Translations under genes and position numbers: made by a program
The notes under the pieces: model-generated
What the model was told of the DNA's origin: nothing
Databases searched by the model: none
Seen by the model: only the letters and a program-made list of their open reading frames with translations
NCBI RefSeq assembly: GCF_000213175.1
Contig: NW_009799101.1
Span: 4,697,570-4,761,569 of the forward strand
Direction of reading: 5' to 3'
Length of the DNA: 64,000 bases
From: Neurospora tetrasperma FGSC 2508
Taxonomy: Eukaryota > Ascomycota > Sordariomycetes > Sordariales > Sordariaceae
Shown: positions 1 through 13,220 of the stretch, in pieces
How the letters are laid out: the number at the start of each line of letters is the position of its first letter
Numbering within the stretch: the first letter of the stretch is position 1

Positions 1-115
1 ACAACACCAGGGATTCGCTGGTCGTCACCGACCCAACTACTAGTCTGGCCCTCACTGGCTTATCTATGGGAGAGCGGACGGGATCCCGAGTTTTCCAGTG
101 GGTATGGTCGTATGT
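1..115 (-). rRNA. 5S ribosomal RNA gene, 3' end cut by the window edge
   Basis: The complement of bases 115 to 1 reads as a filamentous-ascomycete 5S rRNA, beginning ACATACGACCATACCCACTG and ending in CTGGTGTTGT. It matches the Neurospora-type 5S sequence as I remember it. About five 3'-terminal bases should lie just outside the window. In Neurospora and its relatives 5S genes are scattered singly rather than held in the rDNA repeat, and this copy stands alone. A TATA-like TACATA lies at 146-141, about 26-31 bases upstream of the start, where fungal 5S genes carry an upstream element. The internal control region appears intact. Confidence 0.95.
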
Positions 116-3100
116 ACTTGTGCTTTTCAGATTAGCCACTTATGTATGTTGTTGGACTGGATTGTGCAAGACGAAACAGTGTTTTGTTTGGTTGAGTGGT
201 GGCGTGGGATAAACCTCGTCGTGAATGCTTTACGATCGCAGTTAAGGGGATCACAGATTGTACAAAATACTTTTTACTATGATATGGATCCACAATGTCG
301 GAGACAATTAGGAGAGAAAAGTCGACGCCCAAGATCGTCACTGCGACTGTGCCTGTATAATGATTGATAATACGAGTGAGCGGTACCTAAACATCGCCCT
401 TTACTGACTCCTGAAGAGCAACATTTGTCGTGTACACCATGATGATTCCCTGACAGAAGATAGAAGAACCTCCGTGTGAAAGATTGTAGTGTCGTTATTA
501 GAGAGTGACAAGTACGTACACTACCAACGCTTGTCACATGCCACGAGCTACGACGACCAGCAGCACTAGGTAGTGCACATGTACGTGTACGTGTACGAAC
601 GCATGGCTTTATCACCTTCAATTAATCGTCGCTCGTCATTGTGACATTTCTCTTTTAGTCCAAGACGGACGACTGCACATCATTCGACGACGTTTACATA
701 CATTTCGTTTCGTAGGGCTGAACTAACCACACTCTCACCGTAATTCTGTCCATTCATTATCCCCCGCGCGCGCGCGCGCGTGCGTGTTGCACATTCAACA
801 GCATGTGAAAGTCCCGGGAGGGCGGTTGTAGGTATGTAGTTGGTAGGGCTGGCTGGGCCAGAAGAGAAACAGAAAAAAAATCGTACGATTTTGATGTCAA
901 GGTGAGAGACGCAAAGTGGGTCACGACGAACCTAAAAATCCGGGGGACCAGGGGATGGATGAACGACACGACATCATCGCAAAGTCGGGACGGGCCTTGT
1001 TAGTCTCTGTGTGGGAAGAAGATCTGGAATAGGTACATATGATTTTTGGAGACGTTTGATATTTGAAGCTGTTGATGGATGATGGCTGTTTTCTGGGTCA
1101 TTGTTTGTGATAAAATGGATGACGAGGTCGTGGAGAGTCATAACGGCAAATCCCTCTACTCCCTGTGTTCGATGGGAGCGAACGGTACGAACATGCAAGG
1201 GATCACGGGGCGGCCCGACATGGGGGGGTCTCCCATCCACAATCTGCTGGGCTCTTTTGCTGGGCGCACCAGTCTCAAAAAGCCGCCGATGTGGTTGTCG
1301 CACGGATATTGTTGTCTCGTTCGGAAGTATGGCCAGGAGTTGAGCTGTTGAGGGAATTCGGCAAGTACCGAACCAAAGCCGTGAAGTCAATATCAAGCTC
1401 GTGGAAAAGACCGTTCGTCTCTTCCTCGGATTCCGCGGGCTTTGAACAACGTCCCCAGGTCCAGGAAACTGTTGGCGAATCTGCACGTCCGGGAGCCCCC
1501 CTGCCGCATCAATTTTCTGGCCTGTACACATACCTCATTGCGCACGGATCACCGATCAGAAAAGCAAGCCGCGCATCGATTAAAACACCGCCCCCTTTTG
1601 CGGAGGAGGCGCCTATGGCTGTGGGGGTGCAATATACTGAGTTGTCAATACCCTCATTTTGGCGAGTCAGAACCATTTCGATATCAAGGCAAAACTCGAT
1701 CTCTTTGCCGTCAACAAAAGAAGCGAATGTGCGCTCGGGCCAAAGGGTTGATTTTAAGGCAGCAAAAGCAGACTTGTTAGGGCCATGTAAGGGTGCCGTT
1801 CCCGCGGGCGCGGACAACATGTTGGGGATCTGCGGGGCCCAGCGCCCGCACTAACATTTTCGTTTGCTGCTGTGCCGATCCCCTGAAAAGGCGCTGAACC
1901 TCGCCAGCGGAACATCCTTGGTCGTCCCGTTCAACCCCTCAGTGGGTGAAGATATTTTGGTTGTTTTCAAGGCGAGGCTCGTTCAATTGTTCCGTGCTCA
2001 ACCCTCCGTCTCACGCGGGGAGGTTCGGCCTTGTCGGGGGGTTTCCGTACAAGGTTTTTGCGAACCCAACAAATCTTGGGGGTACGTACCGAAGATCTCA
2101 TCGTAATTTTCATACATGCCGTTACCATGTGACCCACCGACGCCACTTCGGTTTGGGGTGGAGGTGCACCCCGAGTCCCTGACAGCCCGGAATGGAGGAG
2201 ATGGACTACATAAGCACGTACCCTATGTGACCACTTTCGGTGACTTTTCATCATCGGACATTGACTTTGGCGCGCCGTATGTACGAGACTAAACCGATGT
2301 CTGTTAGCTTCATTGGGAGGACGGGCATATCATTCAGTCAGCCGCCAATGTTCGTTTTGGAAGCCTGTCATCGCCAGTGTTGTCCTTGTGTTGGCCTCTT
2401 CAAACCATTGTCTTGCCAATTTCCCCACGTTCCACCGGGGTATCGACCGGAGGTTACATGCGCCCATGTCGCACCAGACGTCAGCTTTCGGTCGGCCAGT
2501 CTTTTGAACACCGGAGCCCCACGGACAAGCTAATGACAACTTGGGAAGTTAAGGTCCATGATCCCCATGATTCGGTTGTTGTGTTGTGCTGGATCCGTGT
2601 TTAAATTGCGATGTGGGCTGGAGGTTGGGTGTGGAAGACTGCAAGCGTTGTGATGGAGACATCATCTGAGCTGCGATATGGCGTAAGACAAGAAACAGGC
2701 GGGCCATCATGCTGATATAAACGAAGATGGAAGTCAATGGAAGGACAAGAGCAGAAGGGCATCTAATAATGTAGAAAAAAACAGACCGCCACAAATGTCA
2801 TGACTACAGCGACTCTGAATCACGTCCGTCTGCGGCGTGAAAATGACTGCATCCGGACTTTGCGCCATGCTTCGTGAGACAAGACTGGACCATCCATCGG
2901 TACGTAGCGGGGGATTCCCGGGTTAGTCCAAGCAGCAACATCAATGTCTTTTGTCTATCAAAGTAGTGTAGATGTCGAGAATAATCAAATCAATTGCTAC
3001 ATGAGAACTTGTGGACACCGCAAAAAGCTGTAAGAACGACGGAGGTCGTGTGTATTCGGCGTACGAAGCTGACGATTGGCAAAGGTGTGGTTGGGCAGTC

Positions 3101-3600
3101 GCCTCGGTTCCTGACATTGTGATTGGAGCAGTGGGCCTTCCCCAACGATCCCGTTCGGGTGAGAATCGACGTCCGTGATTGGGTGATTTCTGACACTTCT
3201 CAATTGGAACCCACAATTGGCTTCGCTTTGGCTAAATCCACCCCTCCCTCCCTTTCCGCCTTTTTTTTGGGCGAACCGGCTTGGCACTTGCCCCTGGCTT
3301 CTCCAATTGACGAACTGAACCCCAAAGGTTCCCAAACCTTGCCGAATCTGAAGGGCGAATCCCACCTTGATGCCATCCACCGCCTTGGATAGGCAGGCGG
3401 GAGCAAATGGCAAGATTGGCCTCGATAGCGATACCATTTGGCGGGGTTGAAATGTCGCAGTGGGGGACATCAGAGCAGCGACCACTCAACTCCAGGAGAT
3501 TGGAAGGATGAAGCAAGAGGGAAGAGATGGGGGAATCAAGTATTTATGCATTATCGGAAAGAGAACGGGCTGACTTTAGTTGTCCGAGTTCATCCCGTTT
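116..3600. other. Gene-poor stretch between 5S rRNA and the ACC1 promoter
   Basis: No convincing complete gene is seen. A (CG)n run lies at 766-780. Protein-like fragments in several frames occur on the minus strand between about 970 and 2540 (separate entry). The rest has no recognisable domain. Confidence 0.5.
970..1820 (-). pseudogene. Possible gene relic or unrecognised multi-exon gene
   Basis: A minus-strand frame starting at ATG 1820 gives about 95 protein-like residues, including KGGGVLIDARLAFLIGD, and ends at a good donor-like site (GAG|GTATGT near 1533). Downstream, protein-like stretches such as DIDFTALVRYLPNSLN appear in other frames. I could not build a clean exon chain and recognise no family. 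It could be a real gene with several introns, a decayed gene, or chance. A similar fragment lies at 2330-2539 on the same strand. Confidence 0.2.
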
Positions 3601-4838
3601 CGCTCTCGGTCCTTGTAAGTATTGTTTTGGAGTTGAGGTTGAGTGGGCGCAATCGAAGTGGAAGTACATGTAGTGTACCTGTACCCAATTGCCCCACTTG
3701 TGGCTGCGATTTTCCCATCAAACCCGCAAAGTTGTGTCTCGAAGTCGCCCATTTGGAAAGTTCGGATGCAATACCGCGGCATTACAACGAATCTTTCACG
3801 GCCGTCTGCTCGCTCTTGCCCCTCCAGCTTCAAGTATCAAAAGGTTCCTGTCGCCCTCTTCCGGTCGCCTCCTTCCAGGTTGCTTCGTCCCTTCACTCCT
3901 CCTCGCTCCCTCTGGTCCTGTGGTCTGGTCTTGCCGTCCTCGTCCAATTTAGCTTCAGGAATTTCGTCGTCCCTCCACGTCGTCTTCCTCCTCCTTCCTC
4001 CCACTCTTCTCTACCTGACCTACCAAGACCTTTTTGACCAAGGCAATCGCGTGCGGCAAATCCCCCCTCCTCCAGCCAGCACCACTCCATCCATCTTTGC
4101 TCAAGATCTTCAGTTTTCTTGCTGCACCTCCTCCTTCTTGCTCAGCCTCTTGCTAAGCAGCCTCGATTGTTTATTGTTGACGTCGACATTGATCGAGCAA
4201 TCGCACGACACACACTTTCCCCTTACATCCCTGCAGAGATACCCCGTGCGGCTTCTGTCGTAATTTTCCACCCACTTTCCAACTTCTCCACGACAACTTG
4301 ACTCGGTGAGTGTTCCTCTGCATTCACTGCACCTGCAGGCAGCTCCCTTCACTCCCCCCTCCCAGGCAGAGCACCGGCCCATTAGCACAGCCAGCATGTT
4401 CCCAGTCCCCTCCTGCTTGTGCCTGGACTGGACACAATTCGACTCGCTCTACCCCCAATTCCCCGATACCCAACAAACCAAAGCTGATGCGACCACCGCA
4501 TCCACCACCCTGCCACTCCAGTCTCTTTCCACTACCATAACCCTTAATTACCACCAGCTGCCCCGCCTCACGACATTCTGCCACACCACATCTTTGCTTT
4601 GCCGACGAGGAGCTGGAAACTGACAGCAGCATTCTTTTTTTGCAGGCGATTTGTTAGCTGAGCCGAGCTGAATAACCGAAACACTCCACTGACCGATACT
4701 TGAATTCGGCTGTTTCGGAAAATAGGTATACATCGACCGAGTGTAACATTGAAAGCGGCTTCCTCCTCTCCGCATTCGATCCACGACGACGACGACTCCT
4801 CCGACTCGACAAAACAACACCACATATTTACAGACAAA
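3600..4838 (+). promoter_or_regulatory. ACC1 promoter and long 5' leader with a probable leader intron
   Basis: From about 3830 the plus strand is strongly pyrimidine-rich (CTTCC/CCTCC runs), as in promoters and leaders of highly expressed fungal housekeeping genes. A consensus donor GTGAGT at 4306 and a T-tract acceptor TTTTTTTGCAG ending at 4645 define a candidate 340-bp intron in the 5' UTR. Short upstream ATGs occur in the leader. Transcript ends are inferred. Confidence 0.5.
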
Positions 4839-7800
4839 ATGGCGGACACAACAGCGAGTGACGCCGTCGTCCAGGCTTCATATGCCGCCAAGCACAACCT
4901 GGCCCCCCATTTCATTGGCGGTAACAGGCTCGAGAATGCCCCTCCCTCCAAGGTCAAGGACTTTGTGGCCTCCCACGATGGTCACACTGTCATCACCAAC
5001 GTACGTTTCCTCGCTCTCCCGGCGGTCCAACGCACATTTTGCTGACATTTGCTTGTTTTCCAGGTCCTTATTGCCAACAACGGTATTGCTGCCGTCAAGG
5101 AGATTCGCTCAGTAAGGAAATGGGCTTACGAAACATTCGGCGACGAGCGCGCCATCAAGTTCACCGTCATGGCCACCCCCGAAGATCTGCAGGCCAACGC
5201 CGACTACATCAGGATGGCTGATCACTACGTTGAAGTCCCCGGCGGCACAAATAATCACAACTATGCCAACGTCGAGCTGATCGTGGATATTGCCGAGCGT
5301 ATGGATGTCCACGCTGTGTGGGCTGGTTGGTGCGTAGACAAGAGTCCTGCTTTTGGGGTTGATGGCATGAAAATACTGACTGTTCGAATAGGGGTCACGC
5401 CTCCGAAAACCCCAAGCTTCCCGAGTCCCTTGCGGCTTCCCCCAAAAAGATTGTTTTCATTGGTCCTCCGGGTTCTGCCATGCGCTCCCTTGGTGACAAG
5501 ATTTCCTCGACAATTGTTGCCCAGCACGCCGACGTTCCTTGTATCCCTTGGTCTGGTACCGGTGTTAGCGAGGTCACGGTCGACGACAATGGCATTGTTA
5601 CGGTTCCTGATGACGTTTACCTCAAGGGCTGCGTCAGCTCGTGGCAGGAGGGTCTGGAAAAGGCCAGGGAGATTGGTTTCCCAGTAATGATCAAGGCCTC
5701 CGAAGGTGGTGGTGGCAAGGGTATCCGCAAGGTCCTCAACGAGGACAACTTCGAGTCGCTCTACAACGCTGCCGCTAGCGAAATTCCCGGCTCGCCCATC
5801 TTTATCATGAAGCTCGCCGACAGCGCCAGGCATTTGGAGGTTCAGCTTCTTGCTGATCAGTACGGCAACAACATCTCCCTCTTCGGCAGAGATTGCTCGG
5901 TCCAGCGCAGACATCAAAAGATTATCGAAGAGGCCCCCGTCACCATCGCCAAGCCCATGACCTTCAAGGCCATGGAGGAGGCTGCTGTCCGTCTTGGTCG
6001 TCTCGTCGGTTACGTCTCGGCCGGTACCGTCGAGTACCTCTACTCCCACGCCGATGACAAGTTCTACTTCCTCGAGTTGAACCCCCGTCTGCAGGTCGAG
6101 CATCCTACCACTGAAATGGTCAGTGGTGTCAACCTTCCGGCTGCTCAGCTCCAGGTTGCCATGGGTATTCCCCTCCACCGCATCCGCGACATCAGACTGC
6201 TCTACGGCGTCGACCCCAGGACTGCTAGCGAGATCGACTTCGAGTTCAAGAACCCCGAGTCCGAGAAGACCCAGCGCAGGCCTACCCCCAAGGGCCACAC
6301 CACTGCCTGCCGTATCACCTCCGAGGATCCCGGTGAGGGCTTCAAGCCATCCAACGGTGTGTTGCACGATCTCAACTTCCGTTCGAGCTCCAACGTCTGG
6401 GGTTACTTCTCCGTCGGTTCTGCCGGTGGTATTCACAGTTTCTCCGACTCGCAGTTCGGTCACATCTTTGCCTATGGCGAGAACCGTGCCGCCTCGCGAA
6501 AGCACATGGTCGTTGCCCTCAAGGAATTGAGCATCCGCGGTGACTTCCGTACCACCGTCGAGTACCTCATCAAGCTTTTGGAGACTGAGGCCTTCGAGGA
6601 GAACACCATCACTACCGGCTGGCTCGATGAGCTTATTTCCAAGAAGCTCACTGCTGAGCGTCCCGACCCCATTCTGGCCGTTGTTTGCGGTGCCGTCACC
6701 AAGGCCCACATTGCGAGCGAAGGCTGCATGACCGAGTACCGTGCTGGTCTTGAGAAGGGTCAGGTCCCCTCCAAGGACATCCTCAAGACTGTCTTCCCCG
6801 TCGACTTTATCTACGAGGGTTACCGCTATAAGTTCACCGTCACCAGGTCGAGCGCCGATAGCTACCATCTCTTCATCAACGGCTCCAAGTGTACCGTCGG
6901 CGTTCGTGCTCTGAGCGATGGTGGACTCCTCATCCTTCTCAACGGTCGCAGTCACAATGTTTACTGGAAGGAAGAGGTCGCTGCTACCCGCATGTCGGTC
7001 GATAGCAAGACCTGTCTGCTGGAGCAGGAGAACGATCCCACCCAGTTGCGCACCCCCTCCCCCGGTAAGCTCGTCAAGTACACCGTCGAGAACGGCGAAC
7101 ACGTGAGCGCCGGCCAGACCTTCGCTGAGGTCGAGGTCATGAAGATGTACATGCCTCTCATTGCCCAGGAGGATGGTATCGTCCAGCTTATCAAGCAGCC
7201 CGGCGCTACTCTCGAGGCCGGTGACATCCTTGGTATCCTTGCTCTCGATGATCCTAGCCGTGTCAAGCAGGCCCAGCCTTTCCTCGGCCAGCTTCCCGAG
7301 TTTGGTGCCCCTGTTATTGTCGGCAGCAAGCCCGCTCAGAGGTTCCGCCTTCTCTATGACACTCTCCAGAACATCCTCATGGGCTACGACAACCAGATCA
7401 TCATGCAACAGACCCTGAAGGATCTGATTGAGGTTCTTCGTGACCCCAAGCTCCCTTACAGCGAGTTCACCGCTCAATTCTCAGCCCTTCATGCTCGTAT
7501 GCCTCAGAAGCTCGACGCCCAACTTACTCAGGTCCTCGAAAAGGCTTCTTCGCGTTCAGCCGAGTTCCCTGCCCGCAATCTCGGCAAGGTCTTCCAGAAG
7601 TTCCTGGACGAGAACGTTGCCTCCAAGGTCGACGCTGAGCTGCTGAAGACCACTTTGGCCCCTCTCACCACCGTCATCGACCAGTACTCTGAGGGCCAGA
7701 AGGTCCATGAGCTCAATGTCATTCGCGATCTCCTTACTTCTTACGTCGAGGTCGAGCGTCTCTTTTCTGGCCGTCGTCTGCAGGATGAGGAGGTTATCCT

Positions 7801-10800
7801 CAAGCTGCGTGATGAGAACAAGGAGGACATCAAGAAGGTCACCCAGACTGTTCTCTCTCACAGCAGGGTAGCGGCCAAGAACTCGCTCATCCTCGCGATT
7901 CTGGACGAGTACCGCCCGAACAAGCCCAACGTTGGCAACGTCAGCAAGTATCTCCGTCCCGTCCTTCGCAAGCTTGCCGAGCTCGAGTCTCGTCAGACTG
8001 CCAAGGTTTCCCTCAAGGCTCGTGAGATCTTGATCCAGTGCGCCCTGCCCTCTCTCGAGGAGAGAACCGCTCAGATGGAGCACATTCTTCGCTCCTCTGT
8101 TGTCGAGTCTCGCTACGGTGAGACTGGCTGGGATCACCGTGAGCCTAGCTTGGACATCATCAAGGAGGTTGTGGACTCCAAGTACACCGTCTTCGATGTC
8201 TTGACCCTCTTCTTTGCCCACGAGGATCCTTGGGTGTCCCTCGCTGCCCTTGAGGTCTATGTGCGCCGCGCCTACCGTGCTTACGTTCTGAAGAAGATTG
8301 AGTACCACACCGATGAGACCGAGACTCCTTCCTTCTTGTCCTGGGATTTCTCTCTGCGCAAGCTTGGCCACTCCGAGTTCGGCCTGCCCATCCAGTCCGC
8401 TGCCCCCTCCACCCCGGGTACACCTGTGGACAGCACCTTCAAGCGCATCAGCTCTATCAGCGATATGTCCTACCTTTCCCACAAGACTCAGGATGAGCCT
8501 ACCCGCAAGGGTGTGATCATTCCCTGCAAGTTCTTGGATGATGCGGATGAGCTCCTCAGTAGGGCTCTCGAGAAGCTCCCCGTGCTCGGAGCCCGCAAGA
8601 GAAACAGCGTGATTCCCGATCTCAACGAGAAGCGCAGACCTCCTCTTCAGCGCCTGGAGACCTTTGACGAGCTCTCCGCTGTCGTCAACGTTGCCGTCCG
8701 TGATGCCGAGGGTCGCAGCGACGAGGAGATTCTTAAGGATATTCTTCCTCTTGTGCACCAACACAGGGAGGACCTGTTTGCCCGCCGGGTCCGCCGCATC
8801 ACATTCGTCTGTGGTCGCAACGATGGCTCCTACCCTGGCTACTTCACTTTCCGTGGCCCTGAGTACGTTGAGGACGATAGCATCCGTCACAGCGAGCCTG
8901 CTCTTGCGTTCCAGCTCGAGCTCGGACGTCTGTCCAAGTTCAAGATCAAGCCTGTCTTCACCGAGAACAAGAACATTCATGTGTACGAGGCGATTGGCAA
9001 GGGTGTCGAGACCGACAAGCGCTACTTCACTCGCGCTGTCATTCGTCCTGGCCGTCTGAGGGACGAGATTCCTACTGCCGAATACCTCATCTCGGAGGCC
9101 GATCGCGTCATCAACGACATTTTCGATGCTCTTGAGATTATCGGCAATAACAATTCCGATCTCAACCACATGTTCTTGAACTTCACTCCGGTCTTCCAGC
9201 TTCAGCCCGAGGAAGTTGAGCACTCCCTTCAGGGCTTCCTTGACCGCTTCGGCCCTCGCGGCTGGCGCCTCCGTGTTGCCCAGGTCGAGATTCGCATCAT
9301 CTGCACTGACCCTGCTACTGGCATGCCCTACCCGTTGCGTGTTATCATCACCAACACCTCCGGCTATGTCATCCAGGTCGAGCTTTACGCCGAGCGCAAG
9401 TCTGAGAAGGGCGAGTGGGTGTTCCATTCCATCGGTGGCACCACCAAGATCGGCTCCATGCACTTGCTGCCGGTCAACACGCCTTACCCCACCAAGAACT
9501 GGCTCCAGCCTAAGCGTTACAAGGCTCACCTCATGGGCACCCAGTACGTCTATGACTTCCCTGAGCTCTTCCGCCAGGCTATCCAGAACAGCTGGGCCAA
9601 GGCTGTCCGGATGGACTCGTCTCTTGCCGACAAGCAGCCCCCTGTTGGCGAGTGCATTGAGTTCAGCGAGCTCGTGCTTGATGACCACGACAACTTGATC
9701 GAGGTCTCGCGTGAGCCTGGCACCAACACTTGCGGCATGGTTGGATGGCTCATCCGTGCGAGAACCCCCGAGTACCCCAACGGTCGCAAGTTCGTTGTTG
9801 TCGCCAACGACATCACCTTCAATATCGGCTCTTTCGGCCCCAAGGAGGACAACTTCTTCTTCAAGTGCACTGAGCTTGCCCGTAAGCTGGGTATTCCTCG
9901 CATCTACCTGTCCGCCAACTCGGGTGCCCGCTTGGGTCTCGCTACCGAGCTTATGCCTCACTTCAGTGTTGCCTGGAACGACCCCAGCAAGCCCGAGGCT
10001 GGCTTCAAGTACCTCTACCTCGACGATGCGGGCAAGAAGCGCTTCGAGAACACTGTCATCACCGAGGAGATTACCGAAGGAGACGAGAAGCGCCACAAGA
10101 TTGTCACGATCGTTGGTGCTGAGGATGGTCTCGGTGTTGAGTGCTTGCGTGGCTCCGGTCTCATTGCCGGTGCCACCAGCAGGGCCTACAACGATATCTT
10201 TACTTGCACGCTCGTCACCTGCCGCTCCGTTGGTATTGGTGCTTACCTTGTCCGTCTTGGTCAGCGTGCTGTCCAGATTGAGGGCCAGCCCATCATTCTC
10301 ACTGGTGCCCCTGCCCTCAATAACGTCTTGGGTCGCCAGGTCTACACCTCCAACCTGCAGCTTGGTGGTACTCAGATCATGTACCGCAACGGTGTCTCCC
10401 ACTTGACCGCCAACGATGACTTTGCTGGTGTCTCCAAGATCGTCGAGTGGATGTCGTTTGTCCCTGACAAGCGCAATAACCCTGTGCCTATCAGCGTCAG
10501 TGTCGACACTTGGGATCGTGACGTTGTCTACACCCCGCCTCAGAAGCAGCCTTACGACGTCAGGTGGATGATTGGTGGCAAGGAGGACGAGAACGGCTAC
10601 CAGCCCGGTCTCTTCGACAAGGACTCCTTCGTCGAGACCCTTGGTGGATGGGCCAGGACTGTCGTCGTTGGTCGCGCTCGCCTTGGCGGTATCCCCATGG
10701 GTGTCATCGCTGTCGAGACCCGCTCTGTTGAGAACATCACTCCTGCCGATCCCGCCAACCCTGACTCGATCGAGCAGGTGGCCAACGAGGCTGGTGGTGT

Positions 10801-11791
10801 CTGGTACCCCAACTCCGCCTTCAAGACCGCCCAGGCCATTAACGACTTCAACAATGGCGAGCAGCTTCCGCTCATGATCCTCGCCAACTGGCGTGGTTTC
10901 TCTGGTGGTCAGCGCGACATGTACAACGAGGTCCTCAAGTACGGTTCTTTCATCGTCGACGCCCTTGTCAAGTTCGAGCAGCCTGTCTTCATCTACATTC
11001 CTCCCTTCGGCGAGCTTCGTGGTGGCTCGTGGGTCGTCGTCGATCCCACCATCAACCCTGTCGCCATGGAGATGTATGCTGATGTGGATGCTCGCGGTGG
11101 TGTTTTGGAGCCTGAGGGTATTATTGGTATCAAGTACCGCAAGGACAAGCAGCTTGAGACCATGGCCCGCCTCGACCCCGTCTATGCCGACCTCAAGAGG
11201 CAGAGCGCCGATGCCAGCCTTCCCAAGGAGGAGTCTGATGCGATCAAGCAAAAGATGACTGAGCGCGAGCAGCAGCTTCTGCCCGTTTATGCTCAGATCA
11301 GCGTGCAGTTTGCTGATCTCCACGATCGCGCTGGTCGCATGAAGGCCAAGGGTGTCATTCGCGAGGTCCTTGAGTGGCAGAACGCCCGCCGCTTCTTCTA
11401 CTGGCGTGTGCGCAGAAGACTCAATGAGGAGTACATTCTCCGTCGCATCATCTCGGCTACTACCCCTGGCGGTGCCCCAAGCAAGGCTCTCACTGCTAAC
11501 TCGACCAAGGAGCGCGCCCGTCACCTCCAGCTTCTCCAGGCCTGGAGCGGTATTGAGAAGTTCGACACCGCCGACCGCGAGGTTGCCGTCTGGTACGAGG
11601 AGAACCGCCACCTGGTCCAGACTAAGATCGATGCCCTCAAGGCCGAGGCGATCACCTCGGAGATGCGCGACCTTATCCGCGCTGCCTCCAAGGGCTCTGA
11701 TGACGCTGCCTGGAAGGGTGTCCGTGATATCCTGAGCGTTATGCCTGTTGAGGAGAGAGAGAAGGTCGTCAAGTACCTTACTACTCTCTAG
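4839..11791 (+). CDS. ACC1: Acetyl-CoA carboxylase (cytosolic, multidomain)
   Basis: This enzyme makes malonyl-CoA from acetyl-CoA, bicarbonate and ATP, the first committed step of fatty-acid synthesis. Three exons (4839-5000, 5064-5329, 5392-11791) give 2275 residues, the usual fungal length. The introns have GTACGT and GTGCGT donors with CAG/TAG acceptors and keep the frame. Domains in order are biotin carboxylase with its N-terminal [16 protein letters not shown] motif and ATP-grasp loop [10 protein letters not shown] near residue 246, the biotin carrier motif EVMKM with acceptor Lys727, the central region, and the carboxyltransferase (about 1550-2150; [19 protein letters not shown]). A Snf1/AMPK-type site [10 protein letters not shown] places Ser1164 where yeast Acc1 has regulatory Ser1157. 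Start: AAAATGG context, in line with other fungal ACCs. Codon use is strongly C-ending, so large open frames on the opposite strand are by-products. Confidence 0.97.
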
Positions 11792-12528
11792 ATTCGTTTG
11801 AGGGTGGAAGAAGTTGGGAGGTTTAGAGACGGTAGAGATGGCATTTTTTGAGGCATGGTCGGAGTTGAGGTGGAGACGTATTACAAGTTTTTATATCATG
11901 ATCTCTCTTATGGGTTCTTTCTTCTTATCGAGCGGTTATAAAAGGAGTTATGAGAATACAAATATGGTAGATATCACGGTGGATTGAGCGTTGGAGGGCG
12001 CTCAAACCTACCTGGTATCCCACTTGGGCGAACAAGCGAATGGAATAGGACGGCAATAGTCATTATTATTTGCATATCGGTAGTTGTGTAGTTATTGCTA
12101 GCAACATGAATCGATTAACCAACTTTGGATCTTGCTTTGTCGTGATGTTAGCCGATGCTGAGATGTCGAGCGCTCTGATGTTGGATGGATTGCCCGCTCC
12201 AGCACAACAGGCTCAGCCTGGCTGGTGCAAGCTCCCAATCGGCTCCTTTGCATTTACGTTACCGTACTAACAGATTGTTACTAAATACCCCACGAAATGA
12301 GTTAAGGCCGCATCTTATTCTTAGTCGCCATCTTTTGGATTGTACGTCGCGTTTTCGAATCATCGACGACTAGTCATTGATACTTATTGGAACTAGGTTC
12401 CTCTTAATGAAGGGTTTTCGTGCGTAGCTGAAATAAATAGGTCGATAGATTGAGCTGGGGTCATTTTCGTACAGCATGTGCTACTGTCAGCGTCCTTGTC
12501 GTTGAGTGTTCTGCTTGTGTTGAACAAA
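11792..12528. other. ACC1 3' region and intergenic DNA
   Basis: This holds the 3' UTR and downstream sequence of ACC1. Nothing with coding character is seen. Confidence 0.5.
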
Positions 12529-12829
12529 GCCGTGTTCGTTACCGCGTTAAGGTTTTGGCCTTAACCTCTGCATTACTGTGCAGGGTCTGCAGCTGCACTC
12601 CTGCAACATTAAGGCAGCTTTAAGGTATGCCAAGAGAGCTCATTACTGAGCTCTGTTCGGTATATATAACCAATGGCCTCCCCCCCGTAGTCATCTTTTC
12701 AACTCTTCCTTTCTCATCTACCATACTCTTTTTAACAACCACAGTATATATATTGTGTAAAATACTGTGTAGTCTAAATGGTAGATTTTAATTGGGAATA
12801 GCCTCATTTATTATCTTTTAGAAAAAAAG

Positions 12830-12867
<38 letters not shown>

Positions 12868-13220
12868 CTAAAGAGAGGTTTAGGAGAGGGAGGCGCTTTA
12901 CGACGGCGACCCCCTATATTTATAAGGGGTAGAACACTATAAGTAGTTCTTACTACGTTCCTTACTACTATACTGCTCAAAATCGAGCAGTACAGCAATA
13001 AGCAAAACGGTTAAGAAATAAGAAGATTTTAGCCCTCTAATTGGCCAAATCGACGATTTGGAGAAAGTACAAGTAGTTGCAGGTAATTGCAGCGATTTAC
13101 ATAAAAATAAAAATTATTTAACGAACGCTACACGAGCGCAGTACGGCAGTAAGCTTACTGCGATCCGAACCCTGCAAATCTGGATATCTCCTAACTTTAT
13201 CCCGCGGTAACGAACACGGC
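12529..13220. mobile_element. Small relic element with nested inverted repeats (MITE-like)
   Basis: An 18-bp perfect inverted repeat, GCCGTGTTCGTTACCGCG, lies at 12529-12546, and its complement at 13203-13220. Just inside is a second, looser pair: CAGGGTCTGC from 12581, and a CAGGGTTCGG complement ending at 13174. CAGGGT is a common start of hAT-type terminal repeats. The interior is AT-rich with a run of about 35 T from 12832 and a perfect 17-bp palindrome at 13045-13061. No transposase frame remains. CAAAG occurs beside both outer ends, but I cannot fix a target duplication. A non-autonomous DNA transposon or one element inside another fits best. Confidence 0.55.

Noticed and set aside
5261-7477. 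738-residue open frame on the minus strand inside ACC1
   Set aside because: It is the complement of a strongly C-ending codon pattern. Composition is Gly/Leu/Asp-rich with no domain. Same for the 1351-residue frame at 7556-11611.
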